64,000 bases of DNA from Amaurobius ferox (lineage: Eukaryota > Arthropoda > Arachnida > Araneae > Amaurobiidae): the NCBI GenBank assembly GCA_951213105.1, contig OX578138.1:65385040-65449039 (forward strand), given 5' to 3'. Positions 1 to 12,571 of this stretch are shown piece after piece. The translations under genes and the position numbers were made by a program. Each line of letters begins with the position of its first letter. The first letter of the stretch is position 1. Under the pieces are notes generated by a model. The model saw only the letters and a list, made by a program, of their open reading frames with translations. It had not been told where the DNA came from and made no database searches.

Positions 1-1725
1 ACATTTTAAAAGGAATACACAAAAGCTGGAAAATTTAGCTCAGTTTGGAAGACAATAGGTTTAGAGTACGTGGTTGAATTTTATATACTAAAATAAACAC
101 TACTGGAAAGTTAAACACCGACATAAATTTGTTATTAAATTATATTCAAAACAAAATGGATTTAATTCTGAGACCTGTTTACTGAGGTTCTTTTGCAAAA
201 TGAAATTAGTTTTCTCTCCTTAGTGTTGCCATTTTTTAAGATATAATTTACATAATTATGCACATTCATATTCGAGCAAATATTTTCAGGTATAGGATCA
301 AGCTCGCGTTGCAGATATCAGTATCTATGGGCCGGTTTCGAACTTTTTCAGTTCTCTATACCTGTAATGGCAGCAATAAAAGCCCTGAATCTCTATGGAA
401 TTGGAGACAAACAAATTTATTAAATTAAAATTGAGCTAAGGGCAAGTTCCTAAATATCTCCATGTATGTTTGACAAAAGTATTTCAAATGTGGTGATTTT
501 ATAATTTGTTCAGTTCGACACTTCACTGTGCCACCGTAGAAATTAATTCAAAATGCATAACTATATGACCTTTAAAAAATAGTTGATTCAGCTCGTGAAG
601 ATTCTATTTCAAATGTAAAAGGAAAGATAATCGTCTCATTGGCTCAATGCTCAATGGATAAAACGTCATTTGACCGGAAGAAAATCGATGTTTCGCTTCT
701 CTGCTGGGAATTACTTCTTTACAATGACGCCCATAACTTCAACTCACGGTGAATTACAAGAAACAGGACATTATCTATCAAGTGAGATAAAAAAGCAAAG
801 GAATGAAGAAGTTGTTCTGATGGGAAATTGTACTTCGATCTAAAATCTAAAAGCTAACGATGTAGGGTCCGCTTTAAAAAAAAAGTTATGCTGTATAGTA
901 AGTAGTCCGGAGTGCAGTGGTTTGTGTCCCCGCTGAAGCAAGATACTGGTTATGGATAGTGGTTATTTTGGATACTGGTTATGGATATTTTATGGATACT
1001 GGTTATTTTGATACTAGTTATTTTATAATACTCTCATAAATAATGGATAATGTATCGTTATCGCAGGAATTCGTTAGAATCTTCTTGCACATGTCTGACA
1101 CTTTCTACGCTCAAAGACTGACCTATTTGAGAGGTATTGTAAGGGAATTTAATACAACTAGAAAGACCCATGCCGTATTAAGAACCAAACACAGGAACAG
1201 TGTGCTCTTTATGTTAATCATTCAGTTTGAGTTGGAACTGATGAATTTATTTTAACCATCTACCACAATTCAAAAATTAATTAATTCTATAAACTCATTT
1301 GATGGCTAACAGTTAACGGTAAGATCTAAACTGATATTTTAAACTTCTTTATTTAAAACATGCATATAAAAAATAAAATTTATCATCTCATTTGTATAGA
1401 AGCACCAGATTTCACGAACGGGAACGTGAGACCTAAACCTTATAAATGTAAGACCTCAACGTAAAACCAGCATAAACACAAGATCAAAACCTCAATTTTT
1501 ATATATACAGTCGAAAACAGTCACCCTCTTTAGTTAGCTAGTTTTTGAACTAAGGAAAAGTGTCTAATTGCCAGTTGTCACGAGAAATTCTATAGAAGTG
1601 TTTCCTCGTATAAGTAATTGTTTGGGATTTGTTTATTCATATGGGAATATTTTATATAAGACATTCTACAAGGTTTTAAAAACCTTCTGATTAAAGCGTA
1701 AACTAAAAACAGAAATTATTAAGGC
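1..1725. other. AT-rich DNA without recognisable gene
   Basis: No supported coding region is present; the one reading frame at 1043-1255 is short and resembles nothing I know. The stretch at 300-390 carries a motif ending near 'gtaatggcagcaa' that has relatives elsewhere in the window (28.0, 32.2, 32.5, 60.5 and 61.0 kb), so it is probably a fragment of a dispersed repeat. Positions 942-1026 hold an imperfect short tandem repeat. Confidence 0.6.
942..1026. repeat. imperfect minisatellite (ggatactggttat unit)
   Basis: The words 'gatactggttat' and 'ggatagtggttattttgg' recur about four times with a spacing of roughly 15-25 bases. This is seen directly and no function is implied. Confidence 0.7.
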
Positions 1726-1758
1726 ATAAAATTATTATTATTATTATTATTATTAATA

Positions 1759-1792
<34 letters not shown>
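1726..1792. repeat. (ATT)n microsatellite
   Basis: A run of about 20 ATT triplets is broken once by 'aatatc'. Confidence 0.95.
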
Positions 1793-2685
1793 GTTACTCA
1801 AATTAAATTTTAAAGGCAAAATCGAACTATCAATCTTTATCTTCAAACAACCTTAAGAATATTGTTGTAAAATCAATTTTAATCAACCAAAACAATTTTT
1901 GACAGGACCACAACATCTAGATTAAAACGTTACCAGGAAAAGATATAACATCCAGATTAAAATCAAAACCGAGAACAATGGGCAAATCCTAAAATTACAG
2001 ACCATCTTTGAGGAAAGAAAATTGATATAAACTACAACAGTGAAGATCGAGATTGCCATCCAGGAAGTGTTACCGCCATCTTTGTCATGACAGCTTCCAA
2101 ATCACTCAGCTTGCTACACTTGCGGGAAAATACATTACAAAATGGCTCACTCGAGAATTTGTTCTTTTCTAAAGATGGCAACTCCTGATTGACCGTGACA
2201 TTTGCGTGAGCGATGCGTGTGTCACGATAATGCTTTTGTTCCGGAGTATACTCGTATAAAGAAACTATTTGTTATATATGATGTCCATAAAATATTCAGG
2301 CAAGTTGAAAATTAAAAATCAGGTATAAATTACATGGTGGAGGATAGTTTTTCATTAGTTTGGTGAACATTGGAGGTGTTCCTTGATCATTGTAGGCATG
2401 CCACGATAGTTTTTTGTGAGAGCAATGACCGATAATGACGTTTCTGATTTCTAAGAAAATTCTATTTTCGAATGGCTTTTGATGTATAAATTCATTGTTG
2501 TAATTTGCAAAGAAACGTTTCAAATAACTAAATAATTTAAAATACTTCATAAATACTTTGAAAATGGTTTAAAAAAAGGGCATTCGTCAAATGATTCAAT
2601 TTAGAATATACAGAAGATTTTCTGAAAACGTTTGTTGTTTTAAAAATATAATGCTACAAATAAGCAAATATATGCAGGCTTCATT
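1793..2685. other. AT-rich DNA without recognisable gene
   Basis: Only short open frames occur here, including 84 codons on the minus strand at 2296-2550, with no known motif. I see nothing supportable in it. Confidence 0.5.
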
Positions 2686-2687
2686 GC

Positions 2688-2836
2688 TTGCATTTATATC
2701 TACATATTTGTAGCCTGCATTCATGTTTATGTATTTATGGCATGCATTTATGTTTAAGTATTTGTGGCTTGCATTCATGTTTACGTATATGTGGCCTGCA
2801 GTCATATATACTTATTTGTGGACTGCATATATCTTA
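2688..2836. repeat. 30-bp minisatellite, about 5 copies
   Basis: Units of about 30 bp each contain a core close to 'gcctgcattcatgttta' followed by 'gtatttgtg'. Because 30 is a multiple of three, the minus strand stays open (2596-2805) and reads as a 10-residue repeat of the type N-x-N-A-x-H/Y-K-Y. That open frame is a by-product of the repeat, not evidence of a gene. Confidence 0.85.
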
Positions 2837-2839
2837 AAA

Positions 2840-5008
2840 GAAGTAAGCAATTCAAATCAGTGAGACTTTTTTGACCAAGAAACACGAGAATTCTAACTTA
2901 GATGTCTGCACGGATTTGGGACTAGTCCTTGCGCTATTCCCAGCCCTGGATTTGCTGAGAAACTGTTGGGCCGGGTTCTGTTACGAAAAATTTGGCCCGG
3001 CTCGGACGTATTTAATGATTGAAAAAGTTATACATGACTTTTGTTTATTTCTTTTAGTTGTGAAGATAGGTGTTCATAAGAAAATAGATCTAACTCAATT
3101 TTGAGTATCAAGCTGGCACACATTCGAGATTATGGCACATTTAGATAAACTTCTATTGGGACGGAGTAGGGACCATCTCAACGTGTGAAAATGCTTTTGA
3201 TGTTGAACCAGTTTTTGACACTGTTAATATCGATCTGGCAGGATAAAAGGTCTGAAATTTCGGTAAACCTCTAAGCTTATATTTTCTCAAAAAGCTTGAT
3301 CAAAGACTTAAATAGACTTAGATAATAATCATTTCCATAATAATTTTTATGAAATATTATTGAAATATAGTTTCTATAAGCAGAATCGAATGAATATTTA
3401 AATATTTGCTTATATTAAAATGAAAAAATGTCACTTCAAAGGTGATTTACATCTACTTTTTTTCATAAAAATAATAAAAATTTATCCATCATAAACACGG
3501 TGTTTCACAAAGAAATATAAAATCAACGATTAGTCGTAGAAGTAAAGTGAAATATAAAAAATAATTAGAAAATTGAGGAGAATTTAGGTATGATAGTTGT
3601 ACCACCCTAAACTTATATTTTCATAAAAATTCAAAATAGAATTTTTAATACAGCCCCCCCCCCCCAATAACAAATGTCAATTAGTAAACTTTTTACCGTG
3701 TTTGATAAGGGTGAAAGAAACTTTGATAAAAAACTTTAACTTATTCATAAAAAAAAAACACTCGTTGAGATATTTCAGTTATTGCTATTAGGTACTCTTT
3801 GTTCGATAGAAATAAATTGTTTAAACTTAAATTGTAGCAAATTTTATTTAGCGGTTTTTCTATTTCAAAAAGAATTGTAGATGTCCTCCATATTTACTCT
3901 CACACGAAGCTAAGTATTCAGACTTGCATTTCAGGTAAAATGGAATAAGTCAAGAATTTCAATTATTGATATTTCAGCAAATTTTTTTATAATACGATAT
4001 TGGGTCAATTTTTTTAGAGTGGCGGAAATATTACTAATTGATATAGTTTTGATTGGAAGATCGTTTAAAAAATTAAATTTTGCATTTTTATGAAATTATT
4101 AGTTCCGGAGTATGCAACTATTATAGCAAAAAATTCCTGAGTTTACTGATTATTTCTCATATGTCACTTTTATTCTACGATAAACCGTTGATTTTACATT
4201 CTTTTCAGACACTCTTTGTAAAACACCCGGCGTATTATAAATTTAGTAATTATTTATATCTGAATATAAGACGAGACATCAAATAAAATTCCATCTTGCT
4301 ACGAGTTTAATTTTAGATTTTGTAGTGCCTGACGTCATAAATAGAGCAAATAAGGCCAATGAAACATCATTTGTTTCAGTAGATATACACAAGTTAAAGG
4401 AAAGCTACATATATTCTAAATTTCTTAAAAGAGGTATTGAGATTTAATCAGAGCATGCAATGAATGTTGCTTGTTAACTCACGTTAAGTTTTAGTTCCTG
4501 AAGAGTAGTTATTGAAGTAAATGTCACGGAATACTGAGAAATCGTGAATCAGTGTTTAATTAATCGTTGAAAAAAATTGAAAATAAACGCAAACACAGCA
4601 ATAATCAAAAGCAAAATATACATTAAATCTTACCATTCTGTTAGGAATTTTAAATGCAAACTCACCTGAAAAATAAAGGCGAAAATGAGAAAATCTATTT
4701 ATAAACTTGATATTTTTTTAAAACAAATAACTACTAAGAAAATATGTGTTGCAATAATAATTTTACTGTTTTTAAATGATACTTATAGAATTACTAATAA
4801 TTACTAATTAATTATCAGAATTACTAAGAATTACTAATACAAAACTAATATCAATATTATAAAAATAATATCCATAAAATATTCATTTTTGTATCAGAAA
4901 ATTTATCCAAATGCGTTTGCTTCGGGTAAATTGTCGTTTTTATTTATAAATCCCCATTTTAAAACAAATAAAATATTTTTTCAAATTTGTAGACATTATA
5001 CTTATTGT
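2840..5008. other. AT-rich DNA without recognisable gene
   Basis: Short frames only, such as 2871-3104 and 4080-4286 on the plus strand, with no recognisable domain. A poly-C run lies at 3654-3665. Confidence 0.5.
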
Positions 5009-5010
5009 GT

Positions 5011-5015
5011 TAATA

Positions 5016-5075
<60 letters not shown>
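5011..5075. repeat. (TA)n microsatellite
   Basis: About 32 TA units with one 'tac' interruption. The predicted Ile-Tyr repeat frame over it is an artefact. Confidence 0.95.
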
Positions 5076-5081
<6 letters not shown>

Positions 5082-5084
5082 GAC

Positions 5085-5900
5085 ATTCCAATGATAGATA
5101 AGAGTTATTTTCATTTGACAAATAGCTCATAGATTTTACCTATAAAAATATCTATGTAATATGAACTAAACTTACTGATTGACTGTCTGAGTAAAGGGGC
5201 TGAGGCTGATATATAAAAATCATCGAGCACTTTCACTATAAATAGAATCTTGGCTTTGGTGTCATTCGATTCATCTTAGATTTAAGACAAAAAGAAATCT
5301 AGTATTTTGAAAATTCGAATTAGGTTTGATGATGCAAAATAATAATTGAAAAAAAAAAAAACCCAAATCACTTTTTAAGATAATCAATCACTTCTACTCG
5401 CACCGGAATCTCGGGTTTGGTCTCATTTTATCCGTTTCAGCTTCTAGATTCAAGAAAAAATTGAAAATTTCGAAAATTCGAATTAAAAGCAGCGATACAA
5501 AGGGATGTAAAAAAAAAAAACTTACATCACTTTGTACCTCAAAACCAATAAATACACAATTTGATATCCTTTCGCTGCTAACAATTAAAACTGGTTACGA
5601 AAAACTATACTTTGATTAAGTGTGTAAGTGTCACATTTAATGGCCACTAGCCATTGAGAACACTTTAAGAGCTAGTTTCTTAATATTACGTATTAAAAAA
5701 ATTGTTCAATGAAAGAAAACATGGTTTATCATTCAAACAAAAAATGTGCTTCTAAATAATCGGATCTTGTTTTCTAATAATCGGATGTGTTTCTAAATAA
5801 TCGAATAAATTCTAACGAATCGGATCTGGTTGAGCAGTTTTAGCTGTAATGAGCATAAGGGAGGAGTATGCAAAAAATAGTTATAATTGTCTAACGAACT
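5085..5900. other. AT-rich DNA with a local duplication
   Basis: Two related stretches, about 5215-5380 and 5385-5545, share the order 'cactttcactat/cacttctactcg', 'tctcgggtttggt' or 'cttggctttggt', a fragment near 'gatttaagacaaaaag', and a poly-A run. This suggests an old tandem duplication of about 165 bp. No gene is visible. Confidence 0.45.
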
Positions 5901-5904
5901 TTTA

Positions 5905-6700
5905 TCTTTTCAGACTCCCCCCCCCCCAGAAGCCCCTCGGTAATCTAGAAAGTTGGAATTTTTTGCCTTTATTATACTTACATTTATTATACAGTACTTT
6001 TTTACATTTATTATACAGTATTGACTACGGTAGCCGTACCTACTGGAGCCGTTGATCTAGAAGATCAAATCTTTGTACACTTATAGTAATCTATCGGACA
6101 GAACTTTGAACACTTATAGTACACTATCGGACAGAACTCTCTTTGAACACTTATAGTACACTATCGGACAGAACTTAAAGTAGCCGGAATTTTGATTTAT
6201 CCACCGAAGGTGGATAAAATAAGCAAATAATATACTCCGAAAATAAAATAATTTTCAGAGTCTTTCTTGACCCTTCAGAGGTACCGTTAGTGACCCAGAA
6301 GACTGAATCCTTGTACACTTATACTATTAATTATTATAAAACCTAATATAGTCAGATTTAAGATCCTCTTTCACCTCCGGAGCAGAAATTATGGGGACAG
6401 GGGTGTACAAACCCTCAAGCAGTCATTCGGTGTCTTAAAAGGCTAAATGTTTGCATACTTAAAGTACCGATCGCTGGATCGAATGTTATGGAGACGATTA
6501 TTTTCTCCCCATATTGGATAAAAAGGGGAGGGGGGGGGTGAAATCTCTCATAATCTTCCCAGAGCTTCCATGAAAGGTTGGAACTCGGTCACGGGGCAGA
6601 CGATAATTGAGCGAATTTTTAATCAATACAACTATTTTCGACATTAAGTACCATATATTTTTTATACACATTGATGGCAACCTTAGTGAGTCAGAAAATT
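5905..6700. repeat. dispersed repeat family D, with inner tandem units
   Basis: Phrases such as 'agaagactgaatc', 'tttgtacacttatagta' and 'ctatcggacagaac' recur here and again at 63185-63660. An inner tandem block has unit starts at 6072, 6105 and 6142 (33 and 37 bases apart). A poly-C run lies at 5919-5927 and a G run at about 6525-6538. No coding signal is visible. The copies are diverged, so the insertion is old. Confidence 0.7.
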
Positions 6701-6834
6701 AGTCCATAATAAAATCATAAATATCCTTTTAACTTTGTAGAGACAGCAAACATACTATCATTTCACACAGTTAAGAGTAAATCATTCAAGCACAGTGCTG
6801 CGTTTGGCTAAAACAAAATGTCTCCCACAATAGC

Positions 6835-7222
6835 TTAATCAAAATGCATATATTCAGCAAATGGATACGCAAACAGGGATGTTTACGAACCACACACTTT
6901 CCAAACAACTGAGCACATTTGCATAGTGAAATACTTCCATATAAAGCATCCAATTTGAGCAGCATCAAAATTTCCCCTTCCCAGCCGAATCTTATTAAAC
7001 GAAGATGAGGAGGATTTGCTCTCGCCACACCGCCAAGCAGTCTCAGAATTAGGTTGCCACATTGGGATGGCAGGAACCCAGACTCGTTAGCAATTAGTGA
7101 CACCTGTAACAGTGTTGTTAAAGGATCAAGATAAACAGAACGGATGAGAATACATGCCCTGAAATTGAGCTTCGCCCTAGACTTGGTATCTTGGCATGCG
7201 ATTAATAACACTTAGCTTGAGA
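6835..7222. repeat. family C dispersed repeat, copy 1
   Basis: The order of blocks 'cgcaaacagggatgtttac', 'tttgcatagtgaaa', 'tatccaattt/catccaatttgagc', 'ccaagcagtctcagaatta', 'acccagactcgttagca' and 'gtgacacctgtaac' is shared with 8655-8985 and 13433-13775 in the same orientation. A 141-codon minus-strand frame covers this copy, but it is not preserved in the others, so I do not call it coding. Confidence 0.8.
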
Positions 7223-7679
7223 CAGGGAAGTTGCTAATAAATAAATAAATTTCAGTTGCTTTTCGATTTTAAAACGGGCACCATGTAAAAAGTTCTACTT
7301 ATTTTAATATGCTGTACTTGGATTGCCATAATCATCGCAGAGTATATTGTCTTCAGAGCCGTAATGTCTCGAAGAAATGCAGAAAGATATTCAAAGGTAG
7401 TGAGATTCAAAAGTTCAGCAGAGCTTATTAGAACCCATTATAATTTTATTTGTTTTTTGGGTTTTCAATTTATGGAATGACATAGAAAATGCCAGGATTA
7501 AATTTGGAACAACGGTGAAAGGCAATGAGGATTGTTTTCTTCTCGAGTTTATTATATGACCTTGCTGAAACTGAGGGGAAATGCTATTAAAGACAATCTG
7601 GGAAAGAGAGCGTACGTACACTGATAAGAAATTCATGCAAAATCTAACATAAACAGATTGTCAATGTTTGATCAAATAT

Positions 7680-8490
7680 TTTAATAATTAATTCATTAAT
7701 TTGACGTCATTTTTGTTAACTTAGCTTCATCCTTGCAATATTAACGATGTTTTCATCAATCTGGGACAGAATATAGCTAAGTTAGCGATATTTCGCTAAA
7801 TAAGTCATTAAGCTCACTAAATAGATCGCCAAGCGTTACAGACAAATGGAGAGCAGGGCATTTCTTATATATAAATGACTGTTGAGGAACTGTTCGGCGT
7901 CAAAATACAAAACTATTACTCAAAGTATATTTTCCCGTGAATAGAACGAACTAGATTCACGAGAATGATGGTAACAAATGTATCACATAATATTACATGC
8001 GAAAAGTGAACGTATTTCATAACAGTTAATACTTTTTTTATTTTATGTGATTTTTTAATAAATTTATTAATTTATTTATAAAAAGTGCAGCATCTCGAGA
8101 ACGGTTCATGCTAGTGTTTAAAAGTTATGTTAATCATTTTTGAATGAAAATTTACATAAGAAATGATTATTTACATAACCTTATTAAAGGTTATGATTTT
8201 TTACAAAATTTTTGGCGTCTTCCGAACATTCGATTGCGTTTAAAATCAATAGGCTTCCAGTATTCACTGATTGTAATTTTGTACTAAACTTCTGTGCTCC
8301 ATTCGTTTGGGAGATATTGTCTCCACAGACACACACACACACACACACATCACCTTAAAATTGTCGATTCGAGGTCAGGGATGCTTGAAGAGTGCTGCTC
8401 TTCCGTCGAAAACTTGAATTTAAATTTTCGAACCCGCCGTAGTATTTTTCCTATACAATATACTATATATGAAGGGAAAGTAATTATACT
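7680..8490 (-). repeat. family A dispersed repeat, copy 1 (minus)
   Basis: This is the reverse complement of the family found at 21535, 22125, 36290, 43510 and 48490. It contains an inner (CA)n tract at about 8328-8349, the phrase 'atctcgagaacggttcatgc', and the block read on the minus strand as 'gacggaagagcac'. The ends are estimated from loss of similarity. The minus-strand 185-codon frame at 8350-8907 crosses the repeat boundary and is not a gene. Confidence 0.75.
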
Positions 8491-8654
8491 TCTGCCAGAA
8501 TCAACCAGCATTAAATTGCATCGTAATACACTTCTGTGTAATATACTGAAAGAAAAAAAATATAAGATTTTGTGTAATATAAAAGGAAAAAAAAATAGGC
8601 ATAGTACTACGACTAAAATAATATGAATCAAAATACGCATTACTAAAACCAATG

Positions 8655-8985
8655 TATTCACGTATATTAAGAGGCAAACGGGAATATTTATTAAAAACAC
8701 CCTTTCCAGACAATATCTCATTTGCATAGAAAATCGTTTCCATTTAAAGTATCCAATTTGTGCGGCATTAACGTTTTCCTTCCTCACACAAAACAGATTA
8801 AATCCAGTTGAGGATTTCCTCTCTTGAAGTCCCGGGTCTAGATTGAGTAGAAGACAGTGATGCTTGTAACAATGTTGTGGGGAAAAAAAGATGAATAGAA
8901 TTGACACGTAAATATCTTCACCGGAAATTGAGTATCTTGCCGGACATGCATTTGCTTTCCACTTGTTTAATGCTTATTAGTGGCG
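8655..8985. repeat. family C dispersed repeat, copy 2
   Basis: It matches copy 1 block by block ('aggcaaacgggaatattta', 'tttgcatagaaaa', 'tatccaatttgtgcggcat', 'gtgatgcttgtaacaatgtt'). It lies directly next to family A copy 1, so the two may be parts of one larger element. Confidence 0.75.
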
Positions 8986-8989
8986 TAAA

Positions 8990-9458
8990 TATCAACATAG
9001 GGTCTTTTTATTCTGAAAAGAAAAATTGTATTGTAGACCAGAATTCTGAAAAACAATTTTTCTATAGCTGCCAAGTCTAAAATAATGTTTTCTGATATCT
9101 TCATCTGCCACTTTATAGTTTTCATTGCTGTTTAGCTTGGGAGCAAGAGTTTTTATCAAAGGAATTATTTCTAGGCACACTTTGGTTTTGGGAATGTAAT
9201 CAATGTATAACCATGTCCTTATTTAAATTAAAAAAAAAACATTTTAAAGACTTAATTTTCCTTTTGAAGATTCTATAGCTTTTAAATAGTTGCATTTTAG
9301 TTTAGTTACTAAATTTGTAATGCATAAGCTTGTTTCTTTTGAAGTCATTCGAAAAGTACACAATTTTGATTCCGCGAATGTCAGTCAGGGTCCAATCTGT
9401 TTTATGGTAACGAAATAGTAAGCGCTTAGGGTCAATAATTTTGAACCTCAAATAAATA
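8990..9458. other. no recognisable feature
   Basis: AT-rich sequence with one short minus-strand frame of 62 codons and no motif. Confidence 0.4.
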
Positions 9459-9471
9459 TTTTGACTGATAC

Positions 9472-10064
9472 TTCTTCTTTAAGAGCGTAACAACCTGTTA
9501 CAGGTCTTAGCTGCCTCGACAGCACGCCTCTTCCAACACTGTCGGTCCAAAGCGACTCTTTGCCAGTTTTTAATTTTCAAAATGTTAATGTCATTCACAA
9601 TGTCGTCTAACCAACTAGTCGAAGGTCTGCCCCGGGCGCGGGTACCCCCAGGATTCTTAAAAGTTCTAGTCGGGTTGTTTTCAGGGGTTCTCCAGACATG
9701 TCCGAGCCATCTCAATCTGTTACATCGGATGATTTGTGTAACTTGAGGCTCTTTGTAGAGTCTATAAAGTTCAAAATTATAGCTGGTTCTCCAGCATCCT
9801 TGTTCTTGTACAGGCCCGAATATAGTTCTTAACACTTTTCTTTCAAAAGTCTCCAGGGCACGCTGAACGTCTAAATTTAAAGTCCAAGTTTTGCTAGCAT
9901 ACAGCAGGACAGGTAGTATAAGTGTCTTGTATAGTTTCATTTTAGTTCTTCGGCTAACAAGCCTGGATCTTAATTGCTTTTTTTAGTCCAAAGAAACATT
10001 TATTGGCCGATTTTATTCTGTAGTTAATTTCGGCTTTCAACAAGTTTTGGTCATTGATAGTAGC
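9472..10064 (-). mobile_element. 5'-truncated LINE insertion with target-site duplication
   Basis: The insert is flanked by the identical 13-mer 'TTTTGACTGATAC' at 9459-9471 and 10065-10077, a typical LINE target-site duplication. On the minus strand it begins inside a reverse-transcriptase gene and ends just after the stop codon with an AAGAAG-type tail. This fits target-primed reverse transcription that stopped early. A very short or absent 3' untranslated region and a simple-repeat tail are features I associate with RTE-like LINEs, but the clade call is tentative. Confidence 0.85.
9479..10063 (-). pseudogene. LINE ORF2 C-terminal fragment (reverse transcriptase tail)
   Basis: The minus strand encodes the region just downstream of the polymerase core of a non-LTR retrotransposon ORF2. 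Visible hallmarks are Y-K-T-L-I-L-P-V-L-L-Y-A-S-K-T-W (near 9920-9880), the F-E-R-K-V-L-R-T-I-F-G-P segment, the N-R-L-R-W-L-G-H-V-W-R block (near 9720-9690) and the G-R-P-S-T-S-W-L-D-D segment with a final basic tail. An open frame of 153 codons runs 9940-9479 and similar coding continues upstream to the break at 10064 in another frame, so there is at least one frameshift. The endonuclease and catalytic YxDD part are missing, so the copy cannot act. Known LINEs of this type nick DNA and copy their own RNA; that function is from family knowledge. Confidence 0.88.
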
Positions 10065-10077
10065 TTTTGACTGATAC

Positions 10078-10594
10078 ACTTATGCGATTAAACAGAGCTA
10101 TTGCACATAAAATGAATTTTTGGTGTAGTAGGACGCTCGTTTTATATCCCCGAACCTAATAGGTAACTTTATTGGAAAATTTCGTATTTGACGATGGCAG
10201 CAGATAGACTTAAGCAAATAAGTTCAATATTTTAGTTTTATTGAAGGTTATTAAAGAGTTCCACTCTTACTTCCACCTACTTTGTGTCTGATTTGTTGTA
10301 ATGCGTACTATTTTAATACTTCTTACATGCATAGCATAAACGAAACTTTCGTTTTCGCATGTATTATTTTAGAAATTATCTGTCATTATTTTAGAAATTA
10401 TCTTTATACCTACGTAGATATAATAATGTTATAAAATATTCTCTTATAATTTGAATAACATGCATTCAAATTATGTAAACTATAAAACATTATATACAAT
10501 TCTAATTTTTACACACATATTCAAATCATAAATTTTGCGATACATTCAATTATTTTGCATGTAATTTAAAAAATCCGGTGTAACACTTCACAGA
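10078..10594. other. AT-rich DNA without recognisable gene
   Basis: No reading frame or motif of note. It contains a short direct repeat, 'attattttagaaattatct', near 10362-10400. Confidence 0.45.
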
Positions 10595-10596
10595 TA

Positions 10597-11255
10597 CACT
10601 ATATGGTCATAAGTATCCAGAAATTTTGGATGTTAGAATGTTTTTCGAATGTCTAAACAAATACTTGGCGAAGTGTTCTGTAACTTCGACGATGTGAAGA
10701 ACATGCTTGAACGGACACTTTCGAGTAAAGTTTCGGTGTCTTGTACATTTAGGGGACCACCAAGGTATTAAAAAAGAGGGAAAATATATTTGATCACCCT
10801 ATATCATAAAAAGCTGGAAATGATTTGTAACTTTCACAAAATAGTTAACTAGCTTTGTTCAATGTGTATAAGTATTTTCGTAAAACAAAAACGTATATTC
10901 ATGAAGATATAAACGTTTCTTTTTGCTTACAATATCCATAGGTTTCAATCAAATTTAACGAAACTTACAGAATATTTGTCAACGTCCAGGAAAAACATTA
11001 TACTTCAATTGAAAATTAAAGCATACGATGGGATATAAGCATTTGAAGAAACTAAGTTTTTACTGCGCAGGTACGAAACATAGCAATAGTTTTCTTTCAT
11101 GATTTTGTAGTGAATACTGTAGGGCAACTTCTATAAAAAATCCACTGGAATATCGGGAAAATTCACAAAGATATCTACGATATAGGGACCAGTTTTCCTC
11201 TGACTCTCTGAAAGTACCTGGATGATAAGGGTTTTTCCACAAATTGGCATTTTAA
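10597..11255 (+). repeat. left long terminal inverted repeat of Tc1-type element
   Basis: It is the reverse complement of 12572-13276 with moderate divergence. Matching landmarks are 'ctgcgcagtaaaaa' (inverse near 11058-11071) and 'ctctgactctctgaa', the latter seen inverted as 'cagagagtcagag' in the right arm. Arms of about 0.66 kb are far longer than the tens of bases to about 200 usual for Tc1. Confidence 0.88.
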
Positions 11256-11383
11256 ATAGTAAATCATAGGATAGTTAAACCGGAGTAAATACAATTAACT
11301 AATATACTAAATACATATACACGATCTGATCAAAACTATCCGGACACCTGTATGTTTTGCTTCTCCTTCAGAAAAGTCACAAA

Positions 11384-12393
11384 TTAGTATGAATTGGGGC
11401 CACATTTTGCTGCAATGACGGCTGTCATTCTAACAGGGAGGCTATCCACTAGTTTATGGAATATTGCAGCAAGAATTGCACGCCATTCTCTGCCACCGAT
11501 GTGGGGCGTTTTTGCCTAGCTCGCAGTCGACGTTCTAATTGATCCCATAGCTGTTCTATGGGATTGAGGTCTGGGCTCTGAGCAGGCCAGTCCAATTCCT
11601 CAACATCCATGTCAGCAAACCAGCTCTGCATAGCCCGTGCTTTGTGGACAGGAGCATGATCTTGTTGAAATACGAATGGATCCACTCCAAACTGTTACCA
11701 CAATGCAGGCAGCATGGAATTGTCCAAAATGTCGAGATATCCTTCCGTCTTCATAGTTACCTTTACAGGAATAAGAGGGCCAGGCCCGAATCATGAGAAA
11801 CAGTCCCAAACCAATTTGCTTCCACCGCCAAGCTTAACTTGCGGCACAATACAGTCACGTAAAAGGCGTTTACCTGGGATTCTCCACATGCAGACTCTAC
11901 CATCGGATCGCCAGAGAGTGTACCGTGATTCGTCGCTCCACAACACTTGACTCCATTGCTGAAGGTTCAATTTTTTGCGCACTTTGCACCACTGTAAGCG
12001 AAGCTTGGCATTGGTTCCGGTAATGCTTGGTTTATATGCAGCTGCTCGCCCATAAAGCCCAAGACTTCGCAGCTCCCGACGAACTGTCATTGTGCTGACG
12101 TTGCATCTAGAGGCTTCCTGAAATTCTGAACAAACTATTTCCGTCGATTGCATGCGGTTCGATTTTACAACTCTTTTCAGCATTCTGCGGTCGTTTTCTA
12201 CTAGACGGTATGGTGGACCAGGTCGTGCATGCACAGTTGTAACGCATTTTCGTTTCCACTTCAGGATAACACCATTTACGGTGGAACGGGCCTCGTAACA
12301 TGACAGAAATATCACGAACAGATTTTTCCACAGCGGTGACAACCAATCACTTACCACGTTCAAACTCATTTAGTTCGCGTTTTCCTCCCATTT
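11384..12393 (-). pseudogene. Tc1-family transposase pseudogene
   Basis: Minus-strand gene for a DDE transposase, the enzyme that binds the inverted ends and cuts and pastes the element. The natural start is probably the ATG near 12393 (peptide beginning M-G-G-K-R-E). That frame meets a TGA within the first 20 codons and shifts frame before position 12290. The main frame 12369-11791 holds the helix-turn-helix part and the first catalytic Asp in W-S-D-E-S-R-Y-T-L-W. The same frame continues past an in-frame TGA (11791-11793) and a TAA (11695-11697) to F-Q-Q-D-H-A-P-V-H (second Asp) and S-P-D-L-N-P-I-E-Q-L-W (third acid, Glu, intact). A small deletion near 11488 shifts the last part, which still reads to a stop near 11384. 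All three catalytic acids remain, but the gene is broken in at least four places. Confidence 0.92.
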
Positions 12394-12571
12394 TACTTTT
12401 CCTGCTTTGAAATTAAATTTGTTAACTCGTCTGACTTCTGTTATACTTGTCTGAGAGCTAGAAATTTGAAATCACTGGCAGAATCCACCACGTACAGGGA
12501 GGGGTGTCCGGGACTTTCCATCATTATTTGCACAAAATTGGACTCGTTCATTTTCAGAACAGGGGTGTCCA

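Noticed and set aside
2596..2805. Minus-strand frame with a 10-residue repeat
   Set aside because: It is a 30-bp minisatellite; openness follows from the period.
6786..7211. 141-codon minus-strand frame
   Set aside because: It lies in family C; the other copies do not keep the frame open.
8350..8907. 185-codon minus-strand frame
   Set aside because: It crosses the junction between families A and C and resembles no protein.
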